Assembly (NCBI GenBank): GCA_036852015.1
Contig: JAANDG010000606.1
Location: 1 to 64,000, forward strand
Direction: 5' to 3'
Length of the DNA stretch: 64,000 nucleotides
From: Pelodera strongyloides
Lineage: Eukaryota > Nematoda > Chromadorea > Rhabditida > Rhabditidae
Part shown: positions 23,518 to 35,879 of the stretch, in pieces
How the letters are laid out: each line of letters begins with the position of its first letter
Position numbering within the stretch: the stretch's first letter is position 1
The notes under the pieces: model-generated
Told to the model about the DNA's origin: nothing
Databases searched by the model: none
Seen by the model: the letters and a program-made list of their open reading frames with translations, nothing else
Translations under genes and position numbers: made by a program

Positions 23518-24637
23518 CAACTTAATTTCCATGCACTGTATTGGCAGAAACTCTGCATATAGTACAAGGAACCGACCGCAACTGGCCGCAAATTCCACAA
23601 ACCATGTATCACACCACTTTGACGAGGTGACGAATCGATAGACAAATCCATTGATTGTCAATTCGCTAGTCCTCGGTCTAGTTCGCACTCTAGTATAATA
23701 CACTATCGTACAGTAGACATGTTCTATTCTAATTCTTAGCCGCTGATCTCAATAGACGGCGTTTTTTTTTGTAAAAAAAAATAACCAGTTTCCCCTATTG
23801 ACTATTGGATATTTGGTTCCGGATCAGCATCATAAAGTACGCGATGGAACAGTGTACGTTTTCTCATCGGGATTTGTTATTGGGAACTTGCGTACTTTCT
23901 AGTGCAAGGTTTCCATCGAACTTTGACAAAACAAATTAATAAAGCGTAACAATCCGCCCAGGAATTATTTACTTCCAAAGCGGCACGTGAATATATGGCA
24001 CGTGAATTTGAAATCTGCGCTAAGTATATGCTAATTGAGTTCAGTTTTGTGCGAGTGATACGCAGACAAGCTCAGATATTTGCATCTAATATATGGGAAT
24101 GCAGTTGTTCAGCATACGTTTCAAAAACGTGTCGTATGGTATGGTATGAGGTATGGCTACTAGGACCATATCGGCTACTGTACCGTACGGTTATAGTATC
24201 GGCCGAGCATTGAATATAGCATATTATACAGAAAAGCTGAAATTAGTCGCCACAGAAAGCATATATTTATGAAAGAAGGGGTGAGTTGCGAACAAAACTG
24301 GTCTCTCTCTACCTTATTTCTTTCTTTCTCATGAATCTCTCTCTCTCCCTGCCTCTCTATCTCTCTCTCTATTTTTCTCTCCCTCTCCCTCCCTCTCTCT
24401 CTACAGTAGGCAGTTACTCACGAAAATCTATGACACTCGAAAAGTCTCTTAGATTGCGTCGTTCGAATATGATGTGAAAAGAATCCACATCCACCCTGCA
24501 CGATCTGGCAATTAAACGGCGCAAAATAGAGGGATTTAACACTATCGCACCTTTCTTGCGGGGGGAACAATGAGGTGTGAGATGTTCAACGAGTTCACCA
24601 GTTACAGTCATAGATTATGTCCATTGAAGAATACTTT

Positions 24638-24821
24638 TTAAAGCGAAATACCGGCCGGTTTTTGAAGCGCATCGTGGACAACTGAATTCCTACGTATTTG
24701 TGCGTTACTCGAGTTACTCGAATTTGGCTCGATTTTTTATTATAATTTATGTTAATTTGCATAAGCCGTATAGGAATGCTGATATACTCGATGGGTTTCA
24801 AAAACCGACCGATACATTTCG
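24638..24821. repeat. TTAA-flanked MITE, family A, right end replaced by a LINE 3' tail
   Basis: The left end TTAAAGCGAAATACCGGCCG is intact. The right end reads AAAACCGACCGATACATTTCG and then passes directly into GTCGTAATAATGGTTAATGT, resembling the LINE 3' tail at 12310-12345. Confidence 0.7.
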
Positions 24822-25356
24822 TTGTCGTAATAATGGTTAATGTTATGTTATGTTAACCGTCAAAACTCGAAAAAGCGAAAATCAAAGATTGCCCTGTGGC
24901 TATCAAACCCTCACAATAGAAATCGAAAGTTTCCCTGACCTTCAGTGCCAATGATATATTTTCAGTTTTGCCATGTTCCAGCAAAGTTGATTCATTAATG
25001 TTTGTGCTACTCCTTTGTTAGCGCGTAGCGCGTAGTTTGGGTTTGAACTATATGGTTTGGCATTTTTCAGTAGATCGTTTGGAAGGTATGCGAAGCCTGG
25101 GGAAAGAGATTTGGTGTCATAAAGGAAAATCATTTCATAATTTAATAGATACATATTGCTGAAAATATAAATCGAGTGTAGAAGAGAAAGAATAAATAAA
25201 ATGGAAACAAGGGCTCTCGGATCAAACCCAAACTATGTTAGCGCTATCGCGCTAACAAAAAAAAACGAATTGGACCTTTTACTGTAGGTTCCGAGTGATT
25301 AGACAGGCCGACAGGCGTAGTGTTATAGACTCTTTACAGTATGAAGTATTTTCACG

Positions 25357-25530
25357 TTAAAGCGAAAGACCGGCCGGTTTTTGAAACGCACCATGGTCAG
25401 CTGAATTCTTACTTATGCAAAGTTGCTCGAATTTAGCTCGATTTTTTATTCTAATTTATGTTAATTTGAGTAAGCTGCATAAGAATGTTGGTGTACTCGA
25501 TGCGTTTCACCGGCCGGTATTTCGCTTTAA
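25357..25530. repeat. TTAA-flanked MITE, family A
   Basis: Ends TTAAAGCGAAAGACCGGCCG and CCGGCCGGTATTTCGCTTTAA, with shared internal AATTTAGCTCGATTTTTTAT. Confidence 0.88.
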
Positions 25531-26324
25531 GTCCATCGAAATAAAGCAATAAAATACAAATGATAACAATGTGCAAAATCAGAGCATGCAGTGTAATGTA
25601 TAAAAATGTTGAGCAATACCAGTATTCCCAGATAACTCGTTACGAAAAAGTGAAAAATACTTGTGACTATGTGTCCTCGAGTTTTCAAAACAATAGACCG
25701 TCGCGCTTCGCGCTCACGCCAAGAAACAGCCTACAGCGTGGTCATGTCATGACCTGTGACAGGTTCTCAAAGGGGGTTCTCAAAAGTGAAGGGTGGCAGG
25801 CGGGCAAGCCTGCCATTGGCATGGACCAGTCTTGCGGGCGTGGAAAGCGCCCCCGGGCGCGCGACCTCGAACCTACGGGTGAATTGAATGGGTAGAGTAG
25901 TAAAGAGAAAGACGAGTAAAGGAAATGGGGGTAATTTCAGGAGCAAAAAGTTTCTTGACTACACCCATTTTAGATTTTTGAGAATTGGCGGTAAATAGAG
26001 AATAGATCGTGAACGAAGTGAGGGAAGATTGTGGATACTTGTAGAAAGAATATTCCCTGGGGAGAGAATATTCTCTGGGGAGAGAAAATAGCATTTTCCC
26101 TGGGGAGAGAAAATAGCATTCGGAAGTGAGAGCCTCAGGGAAAATAGTATTCCCACTCGGTGAATTGAGTGGTGAATATGGCCTCAGCTAGGAAGTTTTT
26201 CACACGGCATTTTAGGATTCCTACGATGAATTGCACTGATAGCTTATGATTCTTATGCAATCGACAGTGACCACGCAAGACTTTTTAGTATTTTCACAGG
26301 AGTGATTAATATGTATGTACTACG

Positions 26325-26374
26325 TCTAAGCCTAGGCCTAAGCCTAAGCCTAAGCCTAAGCCTAAGCCTAAGCC
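26325..26374. repeat. Interstitial telomere-type repeat, about 8 TTAGGC units
   Basis: Consecutive CCTAAG units (one variant CCTAGG) on the plus strand, i.e. the TTAGGC nematode telomere repeat on the minus strand. A related CTACGTCTA lead-in occurs here and at 20448-20475. Confidence 0.93.
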
Positions 26375-27334
26375 TTCTCACCGAAAACATGTAACTATTT
26401 ACGCCGACCTCAACTAATCTTCGAGAAGGTTAGGACATGGTTCCTATGCAACATGTAGCTTCAAATACGCTTATCTTTAGTAAAACATGACCTTTGATCG
26501 TCAAGTAATTCATTTTACCATTCAACGGCACTTGAGCAAATTGCCTCTCTTCAATTGCATTCTATTCAAAAATGAATGACTTTGAGTTGATGTTCGCCAC
26601 TGTTTTCACGCCTTTTTACCTCTCTACTGAAGGTCGTATAATCAGAGGTTGCACATCCTTGAGGGTTCAAAAGAGGGCAAAAATTACGCGCGTAGGAAAG
26701 TTACAAGCAGCATAAACTAGAAAGTGGTTGGCGTAATTGGCACATGGAAAGGTGCGAACTATGCGAACTCTATGGAGGGGTAAACTTGGAGGAGGGGTTA
26801 AATTACTATACGTGGGTATGTTTAGGTTTGCATGGTCGAACCCAACACAAATAAAGATGATGAATTTCAAACTGGAAGCAGAGGAAATAGTGTAGCCATG
26901 AAATTTAACAATTTTCCAAGGTGAAAATTTTTCTTTCCTGAAAGCCACAGTCAATAAAGGATAAGTTATTAATTAGAGTTTTTAAGATAGATAATGGACG
27001 CAATGAGCTTCAGCAAAACTATTAAACGCCATGTAACAATCCCACATATATCACTAGTTTGGATTCTTCATCCTCTCTGACAAAATTGATTCACTCAATA
27101 AAAAGTCTAAAAACCCGATATGACGTTTATATCTGTACAATACTAAATCCTCCCCTATACATATCCGTAGGTAGTCAACTGTGAAAAGATGCCAGTTTTA
27201 GACTGGTACAGGGATATGCAAATGCTTCATACATGCATCACCGAGAGATATGTTGAAAGGGGGGCATTTGCCGCAGAAGCCACGCAAAGAAGACCGCCGC
27301 GGCAGGCGTCGACCCTCAATTATTAAATTTCAAC

Positions 27335-27410
27335 TAGCGCACTGTGGCGCATCCCCGGCGCACCTCTGGCGCACTTGTGGCGCACTTATTTCGCACAGTC
27401 TCGGCCCCTC
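27335..27410. repeat. GCGCAC-rich island
   Basis: Degenerate tandem words GCGCACTGTGGCGCATCCCC, GGCGCACCTCTGGCGCACTT and GTGGCGCACTTATTTCGCAC. It is one of several such islands in the window and ends about 200 bp upstream of the next gene. Confidence 0.6.
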
Positions 27411-27613
27411 CAGAAAGAGCGCCGTCGAGCAGCTATCATGGGGTTTGTGACCATGTAACTATGATGATTCTAGACAGCACAGCAGCCCACTAGAATCACA
27501 AACAAGTGTAGAATTGCCGTAGTAATTTGCATAGTTTCATATGTAAGTTTGCATCGCCGAGCTTTTCCTTCAACCTAATATCTTATCGCGATTAGCATAG
27601 AAAACGTCCCATT

Positions 27614-29123
27614 ATGTCGAAAAGCGAGCGCTCTTTACGCACGCCATTCTCTAGTTTATCTTCGATATTGGTGAGCATGTGTTGTGGACCGGCTAAGAAT
27701 AGAAAACAGAAGGTGGGTACACTTATTTTTAAGTAAATAAAATAAATCGTCGCGCTTCATGAGAGTGCTCATCGGTCTGCCTGTTTGTCTGTCTGTCTTG
27801 TATGTCTGTCTGTCTGTCTGTATTGTCTGCCTGTTTGTCAGTCCGTCTTGTCTGTCTGTCTGTATTGTCTGTCTGGATTGTCTGCCTTTTTTTCTGTCGG
27901 ATGGCTGAAGATGAATACACTGTTCAATGCTTCACCGAGGTCCTGAACAAAGTAGACGACGAGTTCAACATGATAAACCTTTAGATGTATGCTTTATGAT
28001 ATATGCACATAAATTGCTCGATTAATTTCGTAATTAGTATTCATTACGGTTAGCAAGTCTTGGCCAGTGTTATTTTGAAACCGACTAGGGGTGCTTGAAA
28101 TCTTGAAAGTTACCAAATATAAATAAATTTACATTTAGAATAAGGAGAAAGATACAGAAACAACGGGTGTGAACACACAGAAACAGGATCAGACTACATT
28201 ACAGAGGTTAGTACATTGCTAAATTGTTTAGTTCGATATTGCATTATGCAAATGTTGAGCCTCATAAGGCCCGACGCATATTTGCTGTGGCAGTTCCGTT
28301 AGCTCCTGAAGAGAGCGCAACATTACTTATACGCTATTATTAGACTAGATATGGTTGATATTTTTAAACTCTAATAATAATAATTTCTTGTGAAAGAACA
28401 TCATACAATTGTCTCTTTCTTCATCGAATCATCTTTTCTTGTCATTCGTTTTCATAAAAGAAATATTTCAGAACCGCTTTAAGTCAGAAACCCGACCTGA
28501 TCACTGGTAACAACGACGACCCACCAAGTTCGGACAATACACTTAAAGATGTAATTGATTGAAATTTTGATAACTTTACCCATGATATTTATTGGTATAG
28601 GTGCGCGCCGCGGTGAGGGAACCACTCACCTTCCTTCTCCCCGCTTCTGGGTGCCGCACTTGAGCCAAGAATGCGCTATCTGTGCGCTTAACGAAGAAGT
28701 TTTTCCCTGCTCTCCACGTTTCTGCATACCTTTGGCTCACGCTGAGAGCTCGCAATTGCTTTTAAGTGGTAAAATACCCGCTTTTTAAGACGTGTGTTAG
28801 ACAATTGCGTTCCCGTAGATTGGATGCAAATCACTTAGACTACAAATCGCGCAGTTACTTGCCCACACTACATGAGAATACAGCGACCAATATACGTTTC
28901 AAAACCGGATGTTATATCGCTTTAAGACTTCGGGCTAGAACGTACAATTAGAACATAGAAGACCGTACGCATAGAGTGAGACCTATGTGTGCGCGAAAAG
29001 CCTACTCGCGAGATGAAACTGATTATTTCAATGTTCACTCAGGTGCCCGGCAAAATGCCCGAAGTTGAACTGGAGGGCGGAAAGACCAAGGACCTCTACT
29101 TCACTGACGAACAACTAGTTTAA
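27614..29123 (+). CDS. Small hydrophilic protein, 4 exons (87 or 108 aa)
   Basis: Exons 27614-27712 (or from an internal ATG at 27677), 28139-28206, 28472-28550 and 29043-29123 join cleanly in phases 0, 2 and 0 with GT/TTTAG, GT/TTTCAG and GT/CACTCAG sites. From the inner ATG the protein begins MCCGPAKNRKQK, a Cys-pair plus basic start that looks like a palmitoylation/membrane signal. The longer start adds 21 Ser-rich residues. The middle is Lys/Thr/Gln-rich (NKEKDTETTG), and the end is acidic (PEVELEGG, DLYFTDEQLV). No domain is recognised. The stop codon TAA lies in the TTAA at the left border of a family-B MITE. A TGTC-rich microsatellite fills the first intron. Gene structure is well supported; function is unknown. 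Confidence 0.6.
27772..27898. repeat. (CTGT)n microsatellite
   Basis: Imperfect TGTCTGTC/TGCCTGTT repeats in the first intron of the small hydrophilic protein gene. Confidence 0.9.
28765..28926. repeat. TTAA-type MITE remnant, family C
   Basis: The right end TTTCAAAACCGGATGTTATATCGCTTTAA and internal GACAATTGCGTTCCCGTAGA match family C; the left end (GGTAAAATACCCGCTTTTTA) is degraded. It lies in the third intron of the small-protein gene. Confidence 0.6.
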
Positions 29124-29237
29124 AGCGGTATTGCACGTGGTTTGTGAAACGTGTATTATGTGCAATCTTCTGTGAACGTCTGGGTCTGCCAGCTTTCTCC
29201 CGTATACGTTTCAAAATCACATGCCACACCGCTTTAA
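29120..29237. repeat. TTAA-flanked MITE, family B, at a stop codon
   Basis: It starts TTAAAGCGGTATTGCACGTG and ends CATGCCACACCGCTTTAA. Its left TTAA supplies the TAA stop of the upstream gene (29121-29123), so the element marks the boundary between coding sequence and 3' UTR. Confidence 0.88.
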
Positions 29238-30357
29238 TTGAATATTTGTTTGCATATTTATTGGATAATTAACAATGTCTATATCAAAATGTGTTATCAT
29301 TCGTTGTTAAGATTTAAATTTTATTGTAAGCTAGTGTTTGTAGGGAATGCATGACTGTAGAAATTAACTTGCCTTTTAGTTTCAATTAGAGTTTAATGTA
29401 AAATGTGCTATTGATGTTTCTTGTAAAGAATGTAAGAAAAATAAAAGTTTGTGCTCAAGGTGCTCGAGCATTTATGTATCTGTTGATTCAATACGTTATT
29501 CAAACCTGTGTTTGTAAACCAAATGGCAGTTCTTCTAGTTCTAAAGTTAAAACGTTAAGGCACGGTTTGTTGCATTACTGCATGTCCATGTATGATATGC
29601 TAATTTAAGTAGTTAAGTACCTTTTGTGCATTTCCCGCACAGGATGGGACAGAATTTGCATATTATAAATGACGGTTCAACCAGCATACGCTTTTTTGCA
29701 ACCAGCATATTTTGTGCAATCTGAGGGATTCCCTTCCCTCAATGTCTGCCGGGTATCTTTCTCTGGGCCTTTTAGTGTGGGTCCCAGTATGGGACATTTC
29801 TCCCCTTCTCTGGGTCCTAAGCCTCATCATTCCCCCTTTTTCTCCTTTTGGGTCCGGACGGGGCATCTCATTACGACCCACGATACTATCTCTTTCAGAA
29901 TTGCACATCCCCCCCAATTGCAACTGCTAAACTACTTTGGCTAGTAAATTCTTTATATCATCCACTAGATTCTGTAAACTATAGCCTATAGCACAGCCAG
30001 TTCCAGCGTTTGAGAAATCAATTCGGTACTTATTTTTCAGCGAATAACCAATCTGATTAGCAACTAAAACAAAAAGAAAATCGAACTGATGATACTCTTC
30101 AAATCCAAAAGACTACATTGAGTACGAACTATGATCTCATCTAACATTCCTTACATAACATAATAACCAAGCAAATTATGGTTCCTAACTGTTTTCAACT
30201 ATACCCTTCACTTTTAGTACACATTTACTCAAAAGATGCTTTATACTTTGATAATTTCTTTGGCGGCACTCAAAAGTCGTTCCTCAAGTGATGTGCAAAG
30301 AGTTCTGCAAGAAAGATTTTCGCACTAAACTCTCTGAAATTTTTATAAAGTATAACT

Positions 30358-30458
30358 CAAAGCTGTTCTCTCTCTTCAGAGAGATAGATAGAGAGAGAGG
30401 GAGGGGGAGAGAGAGAGGGAGAGAATCAGAGAGGGAGAGCAGAGAGAAAAAGAGAGAA
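30358..30458. repeat. GA-rich simple repeat
   Basis: GAGAGA with GGGAGGGGGAGAG and GAATC interruptions, preceded by a short CTCTCTCTTC, so it can form a small hairpin. Confidence 0.9.
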
Positions 30459-31922
30459 TCTTCTTTTCTGTTGCAAAATGCGCACTCAACCATATACTCG
30501 AGTATTGTGCGAGTATACGCAAAGTTATTCAAGAAAGTTATTTTTCCAGCCACGCAAATATTGACACAAATACTGACCTAAAGTACTGAGTTTGTATGAG
30601 TGTGTCGTTTATGCTAATGACTTATTTTAAAGCGATACTGCACGTGGTTCGCGCGAAGTGTATGATGAACAATTGCAATTCCATGTTTTTATGTAAATTG
30701 TTGTCCTTATGTCCTTATGTGAGCGAATAGGCACTGATTACATCAGTGCAAGCCTGATCAAGACCCGTTAATGCCGAGCATTTGCTTTCGCGTTAGGAGC
30801 GTAACGTGAAACAAACAGACAAACTTTATTCATTTATACACAAATTATTATTGTCTATAACCTTTTGATTATTGTTTTCCAACTGGTGTTATTACCGCGA
30901 ATAGATCGCTTTCCATAATAAGATGATACATGCATAAAGTTGGGCAATTACCTCATGCCCGTAATTTAGAGCTACTTTAGCTACATTTTATATTACTCTT
31001 TATTCAATTAATAAAATATAACACATATATACAGTGAAAATATTAGAGCTTATACAGTGACTTTACTTTATTTCTATTTCACATTCAACTTTTACATTTT
31101 CAAACACTATTTCTAATAAGTTTCCGTATAAATCTTGTTCTGAACTTTCATATCTTATTAGATTTCTGTTTTTATTAATGTCACATATTTGCAGTTACTT
31201 ATATGACTATGTTTCTATTATTGTTTTTCCTGCGACGAATTGGGTGTCCTCACTACGATATAGATCTCTTTTCTATTGTAAATCGACCGTGTCACATTTC
31301 GGAGATTATGTCGCACAATTGCGTGTGACACTCTGCAAATAGTATTCACTTTTAGTTATAATATATTAAACTTGCCATAAACTATACGATCCTGTGTGTA
31401 TGTTATCCGTGAACTCTCAAATTCAAATGTTTCTTTTGTTTGGATTTACGGTTTATTTTCCAGACTATGTATTTTCAGCTAGTCGGTGCTCTTTCGCTAT
31501 AATAAAAACAGAAAACCACATAATTCACTTAGTTATAGTTGACACTAATGAGGAACTATAGTAATTCTATCATAGCTGATCTTTATTTCCACTAAATTCA
31601 TCTGCTGCTTCCGCATTACAGGAATGACCTTGGGCATCAGAATTGCATTCTTTTTCCCCTCCCGCGCACACTATTTGAACATGTGTCAAAATGGCCTTTA
31701 ACATCCCTTTAACGGCTTTAACGACCAATCCAAAACCATCCTAGGCGGATTTTGGTGGCTCCAACAAAGGGAATTCTCATCCTTTTTCTGTCTAAAGGGT
31801 ACCAGTTCACCTTGAAAGCCAACAGTTAATGGAAGGGTGAATCATGTTTTATGGAAGGATTTAGTGGTTTAGGCTTGGGATTGGTTTCCGATAAATAAAA
31901 GTTGTCAATAAATATCACAAAA

Positions 31923-32087
31923 CTCGGCCGGAAATATCGGCCGGATTTTGAAGCGCATCGTGGACAGCTGCTACGTATTTATGCAAAGTTGCTCGAATTT
32001 AGCTCGATTTTTTGTTCTAATTTATGTTCATTTGCATAAGCTGTAAAGTACTCGATGTTTCAAAATTCGGCCGGTATTTCGCTTTAA
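31923..32087. repeat. MITE, family A, left end eroded
   Basis: ATCGGCCGGATTTTGAAGCG at the left and TTCGGCCGGTATTTCGCTTTAA at the right, with internal ATTTAGCTCGATTTTTTG. Confidence 0.75.
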
Positions 32088-33233
32088 CGAAATCTTGGAA
32101 CATACTTGTTTATGCCTCATTTTAATTTACTATAGTATTATTCTTAACAACTCTATAAGTATTGGACAACCAGTGGAAAATTTTTTGATTTGATAACGCG
32201 CGCATTATTTTAGTTATAAGAAGCTTCCCCCATAATAAACTCTGTGAGCGCACGGCGCGGTTAGCTTGTAAGAGCGCTCTAACCTCTAACTTAGCGGGAC
32301 TTCGCATCGATGTCGCTGAGTCCAAGGTCCAAGGCCGTATTAGTATTTAAAACAGTTTGACATCCACAAATAAAATATTTAATTCGCATTTTAAAGTTGA
32401 AGGTCATTATCGAGCTTTCAAGTTTGCTTACGTACTTACTGGTCAAAAAAAAATCGCCTGTGCCTCGAAAATTATTTTTCTGACAAGCCCTCCCCTTCCA
32501 TTATGGGAACTCTTGGTTGGCTTTGTAAACAAACTCAACTAGAGCTTTATTTTTAAGATTTTCAAAGGCTATGCTGTACATGATTGAATCTTTAAAGAAC
32601 GGTCATGGAGTTCGCACTTCGACAACAAACCACCCCTGTCGCTCAATTTGCATAAGTATTCTCCATCCATATACAACTCTATCTATCTCTAGCTCTCTCT
32701 CTCTCTCTATTTCTATCTCTTCCCTCTAGGGATATTGTTTGCCCGTATCAAGACTGTTTCCGTGACTTTGATTCCGTCTGTGTCTCTTCATAAGCCATGA
32801 TCTTTAGTCAGGTTTCGCCACTCGTACGCCGCACGCACAGAGTCTGGCGATTATTAGAAGGTCTGCAAGAGCCTTGTATAGAAGGAAAGAGAGAGATAAA
32901 GAGAGACAGAGAGACAGGGAGACGGAGAGGAAGTGACAGAGAGAGAGAGATGGAGAGAGAGAGGTCAGCACAAGGTTGTACCTATTCAAAACCCTTACCC
33001 CCATACCCCATATTACTTGTCAATACCCGCGGCTTTCATGGAAAACACCGAGAAGGTTTCCTCTTTTTGTCCATAGTATACTTGAGTAGCGGAGCGTGGA
33101 ATTGACAAGGGTAAGTGTAAACGAAATGAATAAGTGTGAACTCTTATACCGGAAGTCAGCCTCAAGGCCTCAACTACTTGATTTTGTAGTGGAAAATGAC
33201 CTTTTGGAAAATCAGTTTTCGCTTTTTGTGTGT

Positions 33234-33313
33234 TAAAGTCCAATGATATGATAGCCAGTTTTGAAACTTAGGTCCAGAATACGTTTCAAAAACAGGCCGT
33301 TATATCGCTTTAA
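33234..33313. repeat. Short TTAA MITE, family C deletion derivative
   Basis: Left GTTAAAGTCCAATGATATGA, right AACAGGCCGTTATATCGCTTTAA, only about 80 bp in total. Confidence 0.6.
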
Positions 33314-34142
33314 AGTCCATCGCATTTGCCTCTATCTCTCAGCTTCATCAACTTAACCTACTAATTGGTAAGGTATCTTACCAAATAAGGCGTCTTACAC
33401 ATGGCGACTTCTTCTATTTTCGTAGATTTTGAGACTTTGACGGCAAGCGCAAGGCAGTGTGAGTTTCAATATTTTTTGCTCGAACTACATGGGCACTATA
33501 CCTCTGCCTATCCTTGAGCCTAAACCGATTTCTAAAAGCTTGGAAAAAGAATCCTATTAAGCTTCGACCCGGGTCTAATAAGATTTTTAAATCGCTAATC
33601 AAATCAAATAATGTTGATAAAGTACGGTAGGCACGTGCCGAGCCTTAGAACCCCCAGGTTTTAGAATGAAATACAAGACAAACTACTTATCTTTATTCAA
33701 ATCACCAGCGTTTCGGCATAGGTCACTATCAAGGTGTAACCTCAAACTTGGGTAATTAAACCTAATGTTGCATATTGTATTGCCGAATCATTCTGCTTTG
33801 GTGCTACTAGATTATTAAGTGACCATAGTAACAGACGGCTTGCTGAACGATGTTTTTATATATTCGGGTGCCGGCTCGTCTCTCGGCACCCCTATTTTCT
33901 TTGATTCTCGAATTGGAGCATGCTCTTTTCTTCTCTCACTGTCTGTCATCTATCGCCTTTTAAAGGAAATTTGTTTCCAAATACGTCCTAAAATGGGCCT
34001 TCTGCAAGACGAACATGGGCCAATTTTGGCTGGGACACTGTCTGACATGACATGTCAATTCTCTTCTGATGCACTTTTAGTTTGACTACTTTTCCTATGT
34101 AAAAGAGCTGCGACGATGTGTCTGTGAGCACCACCGGAGTCT

Positions 34143-34314
34143 AAATAAAGCAAAATACCGGCCGGTCTTTGAAACGTATCGTGGACCATTGGATTCTCAC
34201 GTGTTTATGCAAATTTACTCGAATTTTCCTCGGCGTTACGTACATTTGTATAAGCTGCATAAGAATGCTGATGTACTCGATGTGTTTCAAAAACCGGCCG
34301 CTATTTCGCTTTAA
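34143..34314. repeat. MITE, family A
   Basis: AAATAAAGCAAAATACCGGC at the left (drifted) and ACCGGCCGCTATTTCGCTTTAA at the right, with shared TAAGCTGCATAAGAATGCTG. Confidence 0.8.
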
Positions 34315-34751
34315 TATACGTATACAATTAAACATTACATTTACATTTACATTTTATTAGCAATAAAGCACACACCAGTCAGGTGGAAAATGAAACATAA
34401 CATATAAACAACACACAAACTAAAATGATAATCATTTTAAATAAAATAGTATAGCAAGGGTAAATAAACAAGGGATTTCCGATGCTTGTCCGTGTAGAAC
34501 GTCTTATTGGTAGCGCCCTCATAACGACTTCTTTTCGTTGAAAATATTAGCAAGCTCATAATATTTCTCGATTTTCTTGAGGGCTACTGAAAATGACACG
34601 AGTGTAGTTTATACCATTTGTGTTCCTAATCAATATTATTATGCGATTTTCCAGATATCTTGGGGTTGTTGTCTTCAGTCTTCCCAAGATAATTCCCTGC
34701 TAATTACCGCGGGTTGACTATGGTTGAGCCATCTGGACACTTGGTATTAAG

Positions 34752-34965
34752 TCTCTCTCTCTCTCTCTTTTACTCTCTTTCTCTCTCTCCCTCTCTTTCT
34801 CTCTCCCTCTCTCTCTCTCCTCCCCTAAATGGGGAGTGCGTGTGTTAGCCGGCTGTCAGCGAGGGTATTAGAGGGGGTATTCAGAAACCCTTCTCTACTC
34901 TATCTGTTACTCCCTCTCTCTCTCCGTCTGTCTCCCTCTCTCTTTCTCTCTAAACGGACTCTCTC
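34752..34965. repeat. CT-rich simple-repeat cluster
   Basis: Two CT-rich runs (34752-34825 and about 34908-34965) separated by a short mixed segment. Confidence 0.85.
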
Positions 34966-35145
34966 CCCCTCCAAAATGGTAGGTACCCTGTCTCTGACCC
35001 TGGGTGACCTTCCCCTATAGAGGTCTGATCGACAGACAAACACGATGGAGATACAGACACACACACAGTCCTCACCCCCGCCCGCCCCCCAAGGACGTGC
35101 CATATTGATTAACAGTTTTTAATAAGATACCATATCAATACATTT

Positions 35146-35296
35146 TTAAAGCAATATGGCACGTGGTTTATGAAATGTGTGCTGGATATGACATTTTCAT
35201 GTAATATATGCAAATTTTCACCCGAAAAGACGGAACACAACTTGCATATAATATATGGAAATGATGTTTCAAAAACCACGCCCCATACCGCTTTAA
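35146..35296. repeat. TTAA-flanked MITE, family B
   Basis: Starts TTAAAGCAATATGGCACGTG, ends CCACGCCCCATACCGCTTTAA, with an internal TAATATATGCAAATTT/AACTTGCATATAATATATGG symmetry. Confidence 0.88.
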
Positions 35297-35429
35297 ATAC
35301 TTGCCTACTATCTCCCCGCTGACTCCCCGTTGCGTCTGTTAAAAAGCGAAATTTGAAATCCAGTTATTTGGCGGTTGCTTTTTCTCACAAGACTAAGTCA
35401 GTCCTTGGCTTTTCACTAGTTTGAGCGGT

Positions 35430-35522
35430 CTCTCTCTCTCTCTCTTTCTTTACCTCTCTCTTTTCTTCTCTTTATATATCTCTCTCTCTCTCTATCTCTC
35501 TCTCTCTTTCTACCTCTCTTGC
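35430..35522. repeat. CT-rich simple repeat
   Basis: (CT)n and CTTT variants with TATATATC interruptions. Confidence 0.9.
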
Positions 35523-35879
35523 TGTAATTTTTTATTCCCATAATTCCATCCCAATATGGAAGCAGCTTTCTCCTTATAAAGGGAATAACCCGTTTCTCAT
35601 GGCTCTGCTCCTTTTTGTTTAGCATATACCCGCGCGCTCAGACTAATTATCTTAATTACCGTGTGACAGCTGATGTGTGCCAATGAGTGACGATGTATGC
35701 ATTATTGTATTCATTATATTTTTGGAAATTTGCATATTATAATATTCTCTGCATTTTCTGGGAAATTTGCATAATTTCTTACTGTAAGGGTTGACGGGAC
35801 ATCGTACCGTACGTAGTTTAGGTTATTGTCCATCTTGATCTGTGCATATCACTTATAACATACATAGGAAATGGGTGAA

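Larger units (their letters stand above)
19081..27613. other. 8.5-kb intergenic repeat field upstream of the PTR gene
   Basis: No gene could be supported. Content: a family-B MITE remnant next to the PTR first exon (about 19093-19150), GA tract 20490-20581, MITEs at 21413-21595, 24638-24821 and 25357-25530, a run of three abutting elements 22222-23347, an element at 23392-23517, a CT tract about 24302-24403, a LINE 3'-tail scrap about 24822-24855, a degenerate ACTCTGGGG-type repeat about 26045-26125, a telomere-type run 26325-26374 and a GCGCAC island 27335-27410. PTR promoter elements must lie here but none can be named. Confidence 0.6.

Noticed and set aside
27901..27984. Short frame MAEDEYTVQCFTEVLNK in the first intron of the small hydrophilic-protein gene
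   Set aside because: No acceptor before it and it stops after 27 codons; joining it would break the well-phased chain to 28139.
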